The notes: generated by a model not told the origin, from the sequence alone. DNA of 64,000 nt from Vibrio bivalvicida (GCF_001399455.2 NZ_LLEI02000064.1:124001-188000); one strand, 5' to 3'. Shown: positions 42,901 to 51,589, counted from the first letter of the stretch. A program made the numbers and translations.

Positions 42901-43794
42901 ATGTGTGCTAGGACAAGCTTAAATGAAAAACGAATTCTAACCTTCTCAGCAATACTCGCATCAGGTTTTGCAGGTGCAGGTTTAGTACTCGGATTGCTTG
43001 TCGGCTCATTAGTTATCGTCTTTGACGGTGTATACTCTCTGGTCAGCTTGCTGTTAACTTTATTGTCGCTGGCCGTTTCACGCTTTATTGAGCGTCCTTC
43101 AACCCGCCAATTTCCATTTGGTAAAGCGGTATTAGAACCTGTTGTGATTGCCGTTAAAGGCAGCGTCATCCTCGCTATTGTTAGCTTCTCGTTATATTCG
43201 GCAGTTTCGGCCATGTTTACTGGTGGTAGGGAGGTAGATGCCAGTATTGCGACACTATTCGGCATTGTAAACGTATTAGGTTGTGGCTATGCGTGGTGGC
43301 ATATCGCCAATAAATCAAAACGCTTTTCATCTGGTTTAATTGAAGCAGAAAGCAAGCAATGGCAGATGGATACCCTATTGAGCGTTGCGGTAACCTTAGG
43401 TTTTATTGCTGCTTGGCTGGTGTCAGTGTCTCCATTTGCCAAATATGCCGTCTATGCCGATCCAACGATGATGATCCTAATGTCGTTTTATTTTATCAAA
43501 GTGCCATTTGATATGTTGATGGGCGCACTTCGTGAATTACTAATGATGAAGCCAGACGAAGTAATTTGTCGCGCAGTAGATAAAGAGGTTTTGGCACTAG
43601 ACAAACTAATAACCCAGCAGCTAAAAGTCACAGCAGTCACCAAAGTCGGGCGTGAACTGCGAGTAAACCTTGACGTGTACTCTAAAGGCAAACAAGTCGA
43701 AGTAGCGGAGCTTGATAGAACAAGACAAGTGCTTAAGGATAAGCTGTCTAATTTATCGTTAGACTTAAACCTAACCTTGAATATAGCAAGTTAG
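42901..43794 (+). CDS. Cation diffusion facilitator family transporter
   Basis: A 297-residue protein with six predicted helices and a cytosolic C-terminal domain. The FDGVYSLVSLLLTLL stretch in helix 2 and ESKQWQMDTLLS in helix 5 are the CDF metal-site positions, where one aspartate per helix is kept while the partner residues differ from the Zn/Cd-type HxxxD pattern. FPFGKAVLEPV is the family loop after helix 2. Specificity is uncertain. It may export Fe, Mn, Zn or another cation. Confidence 0.8.
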   Translation: MCARTSLNEKRILTFSAILASGFAGAGLVLGLLVGSLVIVFDGVYSLVSLLLTLLSLAVSRFIERPSTRQFPFGKAVLEPVVIAVKGSVILAIVSFSLYSAVSAMFTGGREVDASIATLFGIVNVLGCGYAWWHIANKSKRFSSGLIEAESKQWQMDTLLSVAVTLGFIAAWLVSVSPFAKYAVYADPTMMILMSFYFIKVPFDMLMGALRELLMMKPDEVICRAVDKEVLALDKLITQQLKVTAVTKVGRELRVNLDVYSKGKQVEVAELDRTRQVLKDKLSNLSLDLNLTLNIAS

Positions 43795-43836
43795 CGAGTG
43801 TGGAAGCGAGAAAGCGTTCTTTAATTCTGCCCTCTC

Positions 43837-44190
43837 CTAATTGAGAAACTGCAAAGACAAGCACGCTACAAAGGCGGGTATACCGGCAATAAACAGAACA
43901 AATCCATCTTGGTAATTTTGACGATAGTTTTCTCGCTCATCTTTGTCAAAGTCGTGGTCTTTTACCATCGTATAAGCACTGTCTGTTTTGGCATTATCAT
44001 AGCGGGTTACCTTACTGTGCATCCCGCCTTCCCACATCAATTTGGCGAAAGCCCAAATTATAATAACAATGAAAAACAGATAATCGATCAATCGCGTTGT
44101 TTTAAAAAACTCAACATATTGCGATAAGCCAAAGACGATAATCGCCGCAGTGAGATTAATTAGCAGTACTTTTTGAAGCAGAACAAACAC
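43837..44190 (-). CDS. Small membrane protein, unknown
   Basis: A 117-residue protein with three predicted helices (about 5-22, 36-53 and 96-113) and a polar loop rich in charged residues (about 60-92). Translation starts at a GTG at 44190 behind AAGGA. Only 42 bases separate it from the convergent CDF gene. No family recognised. Confidence 0.6.
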   Translation of the reverse strand: MFVLLQKVLLINLTAAIIVFGLSQYVEFFKTTRLIDYLFFIVIIIWAFAKLMWEGGMHSKVTRYDNAKTDSAYTMVKDHDFDKDERENYRQNYQDGFVLFIAGIPAFVACLSLQFLN

Positions 44191-44213
44191 TTTTTAATCC
44201 TTGTTTCATTAAG

Positions 44214-45011
44214 CTATAAGTGCAGTATCCCAGAAATGGTAGTACGTGCTGTACCACTTAACTTCACTCGGTTGCCTTCAACTTTAACTCCGACATATCC
44301 GCCACGGGATGATGCTTGGTAAGCATAAAAGTCACTTTTCCCTAGCTCCTGCTGCCAGTACACGGCTAATGCACAATGAGCAGAACCAGTGACAGGATCT
44401 TCGCTGACCCCCACCCATGGCGCAAAGTAGCGAGAAACAAAATCAGTTCCAGTATTCTTACTTTGCGCAGTAACAACAACTCCACGACCCTCTAGTTGCT
44501 TCAATGCATCAAAATTAGGACTCAATTGACAGAGCACTTCTGAATCCGATACATGTATCAACACTTTTTCATCAAACTGCTTTACTGCATTAACTTGATT
44601 CAGGTTGAGACCCAAAGCTTCAAACAGCTGCGAACTACAAACCTCATAACAAGATAAGCTCGCGATAGGAAAGTCAAGTTCAATGCAACTTTCATTAACT
44701 TTGGCAGTTAAAAGGCCAGACAGAGTATTGAAACTGATGCTCTCGCCAACGCTAAGTTTACCTTTCTGCTGAAGAATATGTGCGACTGCAAGTGTTCCAT
44801 GCCCACAAAGGACAACCTCGACTTTTGGCGTAAACCATCTCAATTGCATGTTGCTTAAAGTCAGGAATGCAGTCTCTGATACGGCCATTTCCTCAGCAAT
44901 CGAGTACATCACTGACTCTTCGAGAGGCTCTTGGGTAATACAAACGCCTGCCGGGTTTCCTTTAAAAGGCTGGCAGGTAAATGAGTCTACTTGATAAATG
45001 TCTAGTTCCAT
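44214..45011 (-). CDS. PhzF-family isomerase/epimerase-like protein
   Basis: A 265-residue protein with the PhzF fold: opening YQVDSFTCQPFKGNPAGVC, then AVSETAFL with the catalytic glutamate, LCGHGTLAVAHIL, and the second-half APWVGVSEDPVTGSAHCAL. The family includes isomerases such as PhzF; most members have no known substrate. There is no phenazine gene nearby. It is in a minus-strand run of small enzymes. Confidence 0.9.
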   Translation of the reverse strand: MELDIYQVDSFTCQPFKGNPAGVCITQEPLEESVMYSIAEEMAVSETAFLTLSNMQLRWFTPKVEVVLCGHGTLAVAHILQQKGKLSVGESISFNTLSGLLTAKVNESCIELDFPIASLSCYEVCSSQLFEALGLNLNQVNAVKQFDEKVLIHVSDSEVLCQLSPNFDALKQLEGRGVVVTAQSKNTGTDFVSRYFAPWVGVSEDPVTGSAHCALAVYWQQELGKSDFYAYQASSRGGYVGVKVEGNRVKLSGTARTTISGILHL

Positions 45012-45045
45012 ACTAATTCTTCAGCGCAAATAATAGAAGGTGGGC

Positions 45046-45528
45046 TTACTTAGCAACATCAAGCCACTGGCCGCCAGTCAAACTATCTAAGTCACTCACC
45101 TTAAGCCTAAATACCGTATTTGGCGTTCCCGCTGCGGCCCAAATCTCGCCGTATTGCTTTAAATCCTGATCGAGTATGGTTTGGACCTTCGACGTATGAG
45201 CAACGGGGGGGACGCCGCCAATCGCGTATCCAACTTTCTCACGAACAAATGTCGCATTTGCCTTTTCAAGTGGGATCCCCGTTTGCTGTTTAATTTTGTC
45301 TGCACAAACCATGTTGGTCCCTGAAGCAACAACAAGCACAGCCTCCCCTGTTTCGCCGTTTTTAAAAATTAGCGACTTGGCAATTTGGGCGACACCACAA
45401 CCTATCGCATCAGCCGCTTCGAGTGCGGTACGGGTCGAGGCAGGCATTTTCTGAATGACAAAATCATGGTCACGACTTAATAGAAATTCCTGAACTTTAA
45501 TTGAAGACGCTTTCAGCTCCGTTGACAT
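45046..45528 (-). CDS. YbaK/ProX-type aminoacyl-tRNA deacylase
   Basis: A 160-residue single-domain editing protein of the YbaK/EbsC/ProXp family. It has IAKSLIFKNGETGEAVLVVASG with the conserved lysine, KANATFVREKVGYAIGGVPPVAH, and FRLKVSDLD. Such proteins hydrolyse mischarged tRNAs (for example Cys- or Ala-tRNA-Pro). AGGGA before the ATG supports the start. Exact specificity cannot be told from sequence. Confidence 0.87.
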   Translation of the reverse strand: MSTELKASSIKVQEFLLSRDHDFVIQKMPASTRTALEAADAIGCGVAQIAKSLIFKNGETGEAVLVVASGTNMVCADKIKQQTGIPLEKANATFVREKVGYAIGGVPPVAHTSKVQTILDQDLKQYGEIWAAAGTPNTVFRLKVSDLDSLTGGQWLDVAK

Positions 45529-45630
45529 GGTATTCCCTCTAACTGTTCGTTCTTATAGCTGTATATAAACTCAACTCACACCTTTGCCTGCTTCCGTATC
45601 CTGTATAACTTAAAAAGCTGCCTTTGTGAC

Positions 45631-46044
45631 TCAAGGTTTAGTAGTTAAACTTGGGTTCTCAGCCAAAAAATTTTTCATCGGCAAAAACAATGGCTCAGGA
45701 AGTGAATCTACTGCAAACCATTTCCACTGCTTGCACTTATTCGGCTCCATAACCTTTGCGTCACCAATCGCGTTTTCTGCCACAACAAACAAAGTAATAT
45801 AGTGCTTACCTTCTTGTTCGAACACGTCGTTGGTGAAACCCAGTTTCGTGGTAGCGCTAATCTGTAGCCCGGTTTCCTCAAGTACTTCACGCTGAACACA
45901 TTCTGCAATTGACTCACCAAACTCTAAATGCCCTCCTGGTGTCGCCCATGTATTAGCCCCATGAGCGCCAATTCGCTCACCCAAAAGGATCCGATTATCT
46001 CGTTTAATAATGGCGGCTACGCCAACACGTACTTCTTGACTCAT
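45631..46044 (-). CDS. NUDIX hydrolase (MutT/NudG-like)
   Basis: A 137-residue protein with a complete NUDIX box GHLEFGESIAECVQREVLEETGL (glycine near residue 38), read here as GHLEFGES and REVLEETGL. It is similar in size to MutT/DHNTP-type NUDIX enzymes acting on nucleoside triphosphates. AAGG precedes the ATG. Substrate unknown. Confidence 0.87.
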   Translation of the reverse strand: MSQEVRVGVAAIIKRDNRILLGERIGAHGANTWATPGGHLEFGESIAECVQREVLEETGLQISATTKLGFTNDVFEQEGKHYITLFVVAENAIGDAKVMEPNKCKQWKWFAVDSLPEPLFLPMKNFLAENPSLTTKP

Positions 46045-46081
46045 GCTTAACCTTTAATCTGGCAGTTGGAAAAATCTAAGC

Positions 46082-46684
46082 TCATTGAAGCTTCTCTACA
46101 ATCAAATAGGTATGAAACTCTGGATATTGGTCAAATTCGAGGTGTCGAACCATACAGTCCAACTCAATAAACAAGCTTAGAAAACCGTTGGTTCCTAGTG
46201 ACGAGTAATAGACTTCAGGCCCCATAAAGCTGTTAGTATGAAAGCCCTCTTCACTTGTTCCGCCAAATGAAAAAATAAAGATACCACCGATATTAAGAAT
46301 ATCGACTATCTTTGTCATAACTTGGCGCTGTTGATCTATAGGAATATGCCAAATACTGTCCCAAGCGGTTATAAAGTCATATTTGTCATCAAATTCGTGC
46401 TGACAGATATCAGCATTGATAAACTCTACCTTTGGGTGTTTCTCTTTGGCTAGCGCCAACATCTCACTCGATATATCCATACCTGAAGGAGTGAATCCTT
46501 CCCTAGACAACAAATCAATAAATCGCCCAGTACAACCGCAACCAATATCGAGTGCTTTTCCGCGTTTCTCCGTAAACGAAATGGCACGCTTGTGTTGATC
46601 AATGCCATTCTCTAAGTTGAAACTTTCACCTTGCCAAATGTGAGTAATTTGGTCGTATGCCTTGCCTATTTGTTCTGGCTTCAT
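46082..46684 (-). CDS. Class I SAM-dependent methyltransferase
   Basis: A 200-residue protein with motif I ALDIGCGCTGRFIDLL, motif II GMDISSEMLALAK, and a WDSIWHIP segment. It is a small-molecule-type methyltransferase of unknown substrate, on the same strand and in the same run as the NUDIX, YbaK and PhzF genes. The ribosome binding site is weak. Confidence 0.82.
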   Translation of the reverse strand: MKPEQIGKAYDQITHIWQGESFNLENGIDQHKRAISFTEKRGKALDIGCGCTGRFIDLLSREGFTPSGMDISSEMLALAKEKHPKVEFINADICQHEFDDKYDFITAWDSIWHIPIDQQRQVMTKIVDILNIGGIFIFSFGGTSEEGFHTNSFMGPEVYYSSLGTNGFLSLFIELDCMVRHLEFDQYPEFHTYLIVEKLQ

Positions 46685-46744
46685 ATCAGTATCTATCGTT
46701 CCCTTTGTTCGTCGTAGTGGCTATTACAGGTTCTCTCAGTCAAC

Positions 46745-47236
46745 TTAGTTAAGCTCCAACTGCCAATAACCTACGGAAATATGTTGATCAAACTTGAAGC
46801 CAATGTTGGCAAACTCACCGACCTTTCTAAAGCCCAACTTCTCATGTAGTGCCACACTCGAGGGGTTTGGAAGTGCAATCGTTCCTATCGCATTCTTAAT
46901 GCCTAGTTCGCGTAATTGAGCAATGAGAGAGCGATATAGCTTTTGACCTGCCCCTTTACCTTTCGCATCACTGGATAGGTATATGGATGGCTCAACCGTA
47001 TATCGATAAGCACTTCGAGACTTCCATTTAGCTGCATAGGCATACCCAAGAGGCAGCCCCTCTTCTTCGAGCACTATCCAAGGAAGCTCTGCGGTGAGAA
47101 CAGCATCGATCCTTAGCTCCATCTCCTCAACAGAAATTGGTTCTTCTTCGAAGGAAATCGCAGTAGTAGCAATGTAGTGATTGTAGATACCCACAATCCA
47201 TCGAGCATCCGTGAGCTGTACTTGTCTTAGTTCCAT
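46745..47236 (-). CDS. GNAT N-acetyltransferase, phosphinothricin-acetyltransferase-like
   Basis: A 163-residue acetyltransferase starting ELRQVQLTDARWIVGIYNHYI, with acetyl-CoA motif LSSDAKGKGAGQKLYRSL and closing HEKLGFRKVGEF. The pattern IYNHYIATTAISFEEEP is typical of the Pat/YncA (MnaT) group that acetylates phosphinothricin or methionine derivatives. AAGGAGG before the ATG at 47236 fixes the start, 33 bases inside the longest frame. Confidence 0.85.
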   Translation of the reverse strand: MELRQVQLTDARWIVGIYNHYIATTAISFEEEPISVEEMELRIDAVLTAELPWIVLEEEGLPLGYAYAAKWKSRSAYRYTVEPSIYLSSDAKGKGAGQKLYRSLIAQLRELGIKNAIGTIALPNPSSVALHEKLGFRKVGEFANIGFKFDQHISVGYWQLELN

Positions 47237-47298
47237 TTGTCCTCCTTGACGAATAGCTAGGCTACTCATCGTACACTCGATTGAGCCTGGAGATAAGC

Positions 47299-47673
47299 CT
47301 AAGATTCGAATTCAAAAGCAGGGCAAGGCGTACCTTGATGATATTTAAGTTGCCAATTGCACCCAGTAAATGCCCAAATCGAAGAGCGTTTGGCATAATT
47401 GCTCACTTCGCCATCCACAGAGATTAGTGCGGATTTATACAAGAGAAGCTGAACAGAAGGTTCGAGTTGAATACATTCATAGTCCTGTGAATGAATGACA
47501 ACCTCAGAAGTTTCTTCACCTTCCATCATTTCAACGATGGTCGCAAAGTCAAAACTGGTACCCGACCTCCCCACTTCACGAAATGTTGGGTGGATTAGTC
47601 GCTCTCGCTCAGTATTATCTTGTCTAACTGAAAACTGATGTAGCGCTTTTTCTTGTTCAATCAGTATATCCAT
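47299..47673 (-). CDS. DUF4440/SnoaL-like (NTF2-fold) protein
   Basis: A 124-residue protein opening LIEQEKALHQ, followed by ERLIHPTFREVGRSG and a late SIWAFTGCNWQLKYHQGTP. This is the pattern of DUF4440/NTF2-like small enzymes or binding proteins. No function can be assigned. AGGG precedes the ATG. Confidence 0.7.
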   Translation of the reverse strand: MDILIEQEKALHQFSVRQDNTERERLIHPTFREVGRSGTSFDFATIVEMMEGEETSEVVIHSQDYECIQLEPSVQLLLYKSALISVDGEVSNYAKRSSIWAFTGCNWQLKYHQGTPCPAFEFES

Positions 47674-47693
47674 ATCAACCCTGTTCGCTTATT

Positions 47694-48158
47694 TTATTTT
47701 TGACCAATATGGTTCGATAACATCACAAGAAGTTTAAAGATATTGTGCAGCCTTACCCCTAGGCGCAAGGGCTTTGCGTTATCATTAATACTTACCGCCA
47801 CTTTAATAACAGAGATTTTAGCGTAGATATTTTCAATCACTTGCTGAGTTTCCCAACCGTGATACCGTTCAAGTTGCTTGATCCCGTTGGTACTAGCAGC
47901 ATCAATTTTAGAGCGATTGAGTGAGTTAAAGTTAAACCCTTGCTGTAAGGCTTGTCGATAGGCGGATTCTTTAATTTGTGGAATGAGTTGTTCATACCCA
48001 GAACGTGTCTCTACATACAAACGAATTAGTTCGATGTTTTCTTGCAGTTCAACTGCAACTGTTCTTTTAAGCCCGCGATTGCCTGCAATCCATTTGTACA
48101 ACGAGCTCGCGACTTTCTCTGCACTACTTGCCGCTTCAAATGCTTCCTTTGCTTGCAT
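47694..48158 (-). CDS. Conserved-looking helical protein, unknown
   Basis: A 154-residue soluble protein, predicted mostly helical, with no signal peptide or catalytic motif that I recognise. I use the ATG at 48158 with GAGG six bases upstream instead of an ATG 18 bases earlier without ribosome binding site. It ends the minus-strand run of small genes next to the ribosomal operon terminator. Confidence 0.55.
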   Translation of the reverse strand: MQAKEAFEAASSAEKVASSLYKWIAGNRGLKRTVAVELQENIELIRLYVETRSGYEQLIPQIKESAYRQALQQGFNFNSLNRSKIDAASTNGIKQLERYHGWETQQVIENIYAKISVIKVAVSINDNAKPLRLGVRLHNIFKLLVMLSNHIGQK

Positions 48159-48320
48159 ACTACCCTCACTGTTCATCTAGCCTATTGTCATAGATGCATA
48201 ATAGGTTGAATGCAAAATATTAAGTGATTTCAGTAGGTTTGCAATAGATGGAGTGACGATGAACGACTGGTTAATCGTATTTGAGTGGATAATTGAGCAA
48301 AGATCAAAATCTAGATACAA

Positions 48321-48344
48321 AAAGGAGAGCCGAAGCTCTCCTTT
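48321..48344 (-). terminator. Intrinsic terminator after rplT
   Basis: AAAGGAGAGC and GCTCTCCTTT form a 10-bp stem. On the minus strand the loop is TTCG and a T-run (TTTTTGT) follows. It ends the thrS-infC-rpmI-rplT operon. Confidence 0.93.
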
Positions 48345-48369
48345 CCTTAATCCTAATCACTGACTCTAA

Positions 48370-48723
48370 TTAAAGAGCAGCTTTCGCTTTTTCAACTAGA
48401 ACTGCGAATGCAGCTTTGTCGAATACCGCGATGTCAGCAAGGATCTTGCGGTCGATCTCGATAGATGCTTTCTTAAGACCGTTGATGAAACGGCTGTAAG
48501 ATAGACCATTCTGACGAGATGCAGCATTGATACGTGCAATCCATAGTTGACGGAATTGACGTTTCTTGTTGCGACGGTCACGGTAAGCGTATTGACCAGC
48601 TTTAGTAACTGCTTGGAAAGCTACGCGGTAAACACGTGAACGTGCTCCGTAGTAACCTTTAGCTTGTTTTAGAACTTTCTTATGACGTGCACGAGCTTGT
48701 ACACCACGTTTTACGCGAGGCAT
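48370..48723 (-). CDS. rplT: 50S ribosomal protein L20
   Basis: The 117-residue basic protein begins PRVKRGVQARARHKKVLK and matches bacterial L20 in length and sequence (for example AKGYYGARSRVYR, QLWIARINAA). L20 is needed for early 50S assembly and represses translation of rpmI and rplT in E. coli. AGGAG before the ATG. Confidence 0.98.
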   Translation of the reverse strand: MPRVKRGVQARARHKKVLKQAKGYYGARSRVYRVAFQAVTKAGQYAYRDRRNKKRQFRQLWIARINAASRQNGLSYSRFINGLKKASIEIDRKILADIAVFDKAAFAVLVEKAKAAL

Positions 48724-48764
48724 TATGCTTCTCCTAAACTAAACGATTGATAAACTAAAAAGAA

Positions 48765-48959
48765 TTATGCATATGGTAGCATACGAGCAACTGCAGCCAC
48801 TTCACACTTAGGAAGGATTGCATTTGGACGAAGCTGACGCTTGTTCTTAGTAGTACGCTTAGTCAGGATGTGACGTTTAGTAGCGTGCTTAAACTTAATA
48901 CCACCAGCAGTTTTCTTAAAACGCTTAGCAGCACCTTTGTTGGTTTTCATCTTAGGCAT
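48765..48959 (-). CDS. rpmI: 50S ribosomal protein L35
   Basis: The 64-residue basic protein starts PKMKTNKGAAKRFKKT, the L35 signature, and has standard length. GGAG precedes the ATG. It lies between infC and rplT, the conserved order. Confidence 0.98.
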   Translation of the reverse strand: MPKMKTNKGAAKRFKKTAGGIKFKHATKRHILTKRTTKNKRQLRPNAILPKCEVAAVARMLPYA

Positions 48960-49019
48960 GATGAATAACTCCGCATTGTTGAGTTGTTTTAAACAATAGT
49001 AATTAGGGCGAACAAAACC

Positions 49020-49039
49020 CAGCCACCTTACGGCAGCTG
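49020..49039 (-). promoter_or_regulatory. GNRA-capped hairpin between infC and rpmI
   Basis: In the mRNA, CAGCTGCC and GGTGGCTG pair (two G-U pairs) around a GTAA tetraloop, followed by GGGTTTTGTT. It may be part of the L20 translational operator, or an attenuator before rpmI-rplT. In E. coli, L20 binds structures in this general region. Confidence 0.45.
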
Positions 49040-49065
49040 CGTTCTATTACTTGTAAAGCCGTTAA

Positions 49066-49617
49066 TTACTTCTTTTTAGGGGCAAGAACCATGATCATCT
49101 GACGACCTTCGATCTTCTTAGGGAAAGATTCCACTACTGCTAAATCAACAGTGTCTTCCTTAAGACGATTTAGAACGTCAACACCGATCTCTTGGTGTGC
49201 CATTTCTCGGCCACGGAAGCGAATTGTTACCTTCACTTTGTTGCCTTCTTCAAGGAAACGCGTCAGGTTGCGTAGTTTTACCTGATAGTCTCCAATATCA
49301 GTTCCAGGGCGGAATTTTACTTCCTTAATCTGAACCTGTTTTTGCTTCTTCTTCTGCTCTTTAGCAGATTTGCTCTTCTCAAAGAGGAATTTACCGTAGT
49401 CCATTACACGACATACTGGTGGCTCAGCGTTTGGACTGATTTCTACTAGATCCATACCCGCTTCTTCAGCTGCTGCTACTGCTTCTTGAATAGAGACAAC
49501 ACCAACTGATTCACCATCAGCGCCAGTTAAACGAACTTCACGAACGCCACGAATTTCACCGTTTAAACGATGAGCATTTTGTTTGGCCGGTACTTGGCCG
49601 CGTCTTCCGCCTTTAAT
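49066..49617 (-). CDS. infC: Translation initiation factor IF-3 (AUU start)
   Basis: The 183-residue protein matches E. coli IF-3 from KGGRRGQVPAKQN onward. The N-terminal domain contains GEIRGVREVRLTG, and the C-terminal domain contains KFRPGTDIGDYQVKL and RFRGREMAHQ. The only start that gives the complete protein is ATT at 49617, with GGAGG about 8 bases upstream; the first ATG is 54 codons inside and would remove most of the N-terminal domain. The AUU start is the known device by which IF-3 represses its own synthesis. The gene begins three bases after the thrS stop. Confidence 0.96.
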   Translation of the reverse strand: MKGGRRGQVPAKQNAHRLNGEIRGVREVRLTGADGESVGVVSIQEAVAAAEEAGMDLVEISPNAEPPVCRVMDYGKFLFEKSKSAKEQKKKQKQVQIKEVKFRPGTDIGDYQVKLRNLTRFLEEGNKVKVTIRFRGREMAHQEIGVDVLNRLKEDTVDLAVVESFPKKIEGRQMIMVLAPKKK

Positions 49618-49620
49618 AGT

Positions 49621-51549
49621 TTATTCCTCCAGATTGAGCTTACGGCTTGAGATCTCGTCTTGGATGTATGAAATAAAATCATCCACTTTAAACTTGCCAA
49701 GATCTTTGCCTTTACGAGTACGTACTGCAATTTCGCCTGCTTCCATTTCCTGGTCGCCACAAACAAGCATATACGGTACACGCTTCAAAGTATGTTCGCG
49801 GATTTTAAAGCCAATCTTCTCATTTCTCAAGTCCGCTTTGGCTCTAATTCCACATTTTTGTAGTTTTTGTGCCACTTCCTGAACATAATCTGACTGCTTA
49901 TCAGTGATGTTCATGATTACAGCCTGTTCTGGCGATAACCAAGTTGGGAAGAAGCCAAAGTATTCTTCAATCAAAATACCAATGAAACGCTCTAGTGAAC
50001 CTAGAATCGCACGGTGAATCATAACTGGCGTTTGACGCTCGTTATTCTCATCAACGTAGGTTGCACCTAGACGGCCTGGTAAGTTGAAGTCAAGCTGTAC
50101 TGTACCACATTGCCATGCACGATCTAAACAGTCATGAAGAGTAAATTCAATCTTCGGACCATAGAACGCACCTTCGCCTTCTTGAATTTCGTAAGCGATG
50201 TTCATCGCTTCAAGAGATTGCTTAAGCGCATCTTCAGACTGATCCCAGATCTCATCTGAACCAACACGCTTTTCAGGACGAGTAGACAGTTTAACAACGA
50301 TGTTGTCGAAACCAAATGTTTGGTACGTATCGTACACCATCTTGATACAGCTAGTCACCTCTTCTTGAATCTGACTTTCAGTACAGAAGATGTGTGCATC
50401 ATCTTGAGTGAAGCCACGTACACGCATAATGCCGTGTAGTGCACCAGATGGTTCGTTACGGTGACATGAACCAAACTCCGCCATACGTAGCGGTAGGTCA
50501 CGGTAAGATTTTAGACCTTGGTTAAAGATTTGTACGTGACCTGGGCAGTTCATCGGCTTAAGCGCGTATTCACGGTTCTCTGAAGAAGTCGTAAACATTG
50601 CTTCTGCGTATTTGTCCCAGTGACCAGAACGTTCCCAAAGAACGCGGTCCATAATAAGCGGACCTTTTACTTCTTGGTAGCCGTACTCTGTCAGTTTTTC
50701 GCGAACAAATACTTCTAAGTCACGGAAAATAGACCAACCATTGTGGTGCCAGAACACCATACCCGGTGCTTCTTGCTGCATGTGGAATAGGTCTAGTTGC
50801 TTACCAATCTTACGGTGGTCACGCTTCGCCGCTTCTTCTAGGCGAGTTAGGTGTGCTTTAAGCGCTTTTTTGTCGTGGAACGCAGTACCGTAGATACGCT
50901 GAAGCATCTTGTTGTCACTGTTACCACGCCAGTATGCACCTGCTACGTTCAGTAGCGTAAAGTGCTGACAGAAACCCATATGTGGTACGTGAGGTCCACG
51001 ACACATATCGATGTATTCTTCATGATGGTATAGGCCTGGACGGTCATCACGAGAGACGTTTTCGTCCAAAATTTCCATCTTGTATGTTTCACCGCGAGCT
51101 TCAAATGCATCGCGTGCTTCCTGCCAGCTAACCTTTTTCTTGATAACTTGGTATTTGGTCTTGGCAAGCTCTTTCATGCGCTTTTCGATCTTCTCTAGAT
51201 CTTCTTGCGTTAGAGAGTACTCAAGATCGATATCATAGTAGAAACCGTTATCGATTGTTGGACCGATCGCCATTTTTGCTTCAGGGTAAAGCTGCTTGAT
51301 CGCGTGACCTAGCAGGTGAGCACATGAGTGACGAACGATTTCTAGACCATCTACTTCATCTTTTACTGTGACGATTTCAAGGCTTGAATCTTGTTCAATA
51401 AGATCACATGCATCAACACGGTTACCATCAACACGACCAGCAATGGTTGCTTTCGCAAGACCAGGACCGATAGATTGAGCAACATCAAGAGTAGAAACTG
51501 GGTTGTCGAACTGACGCTGACTACCGTCAGGAAGAGTAATAATAGGCAT
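49621..51549 (-). CDS. thrS: Threonyl-tRNA synthetase
   Basis: The 642-residue protein has the same length as E. coli ThrRS. It begins PIITLPDGSQRQF (TGS domain), followed by the editing domain with HSCAHLLGHAIKQLYP, the class II core with MNCPGHVQIF (zinc cysteine) and RNEPSGALHG, and the C-terminal anticodon-binding domain. The ATG at 51549 behind AAGGAT aligns with the E. coli start; the frame extends 42 bases further without good reason. It heads the operon with infC, rpmI and rplT. Its leader has a tRNA-like hairpin (see 51569-51589). Confidence 0.98.
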   Translation of the reverse strand: MPIITLPDGSQRQFDNPVSTLDVAQSIGPGLAKATIAGRVDGNRVDACDLIEQDSSLEIVTVKDEVDGLEIVRHSCAHLLGHAIKQLYPEAKMAIGPTIDNGFYYDIDLEYSLTQEDLEKIEKRMKELAKTKYQVIKKKVSWQEARDAFEARGETYKMEILDENVSRDDRPGLYHHEEYIDMCRGPHVPHMGFCQHFTLLNVAGAYWRGNSDNKMLQRIYGTAFHDKKALKAHLTRLEEAAKRDHRKIGKQLDLFHMQQEAPGMVFWHHNGWSIFRDLEVFVREKLTEYGYQEVKGPLIMDRVLWERSGHWDKYAEAMFTTSSENREYALKPMNCPGHVQIFNQGLKSYRDLPLRMAEFGSCHRNEPSGALHGIMRVRGFTQDDAHIFCTESQIQEEVTSCIKMVYDTYQTFGFDNIVVKLSTRPEKRVGSDEIWDQSEDALKQSLEAMNIAYEIQEGEGAFYGPKIEFTLHDCLDRAWQCGTVQLDFNLPGRLGATYVDENNERQTPVMIHRAILGSLERFIGILIEEYFGFFPTWLSPEQAVIMNITDKQSDYVQEVAQKLQKCGIRAKADLRNEKIGFKIREHTLKRVPYMLVCGDQEMEAGEIAVRTRKGKDLGKFKVDDFISYIQDEISSRKLNLEE

Positions 51550-51568
51550 TAAAATATCCTTTACAGTG

Positions 51569-51589
51569 GTGTTGCACACCAAGCAACAC
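51569..51589 (-). promoter_or_regulatory. thrS translational operator: tRNA-Thr anticodon-arm mimic
   Basis: In the mRNA, GUGUUGC and GCAACAC form a 7-bp stem with a 7-base loop UUGGUGU, 20 bases before the start codon. The loop reproduces an anticodon loop: U at the position equivalent to 33, then GGU, a threonine anticodon. In E. coli, ThrRS represses its own translation by binding a similar tRNA-like domain at this place. Confidence 0.72.

Noticed and set aside
43837..48158. Run of small, same-strand enzyme genes (PhzF, YbaK, NUDIX, methyltransferase, GNAT, DUF4440) looking like integron cassettes
   Set aside because: The gaps contain no attC/VCR-like inverted repeats with GTTRRRY/RYYYAAC core sites, and base composition does not change. 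I treat it as an ordinary cluster.
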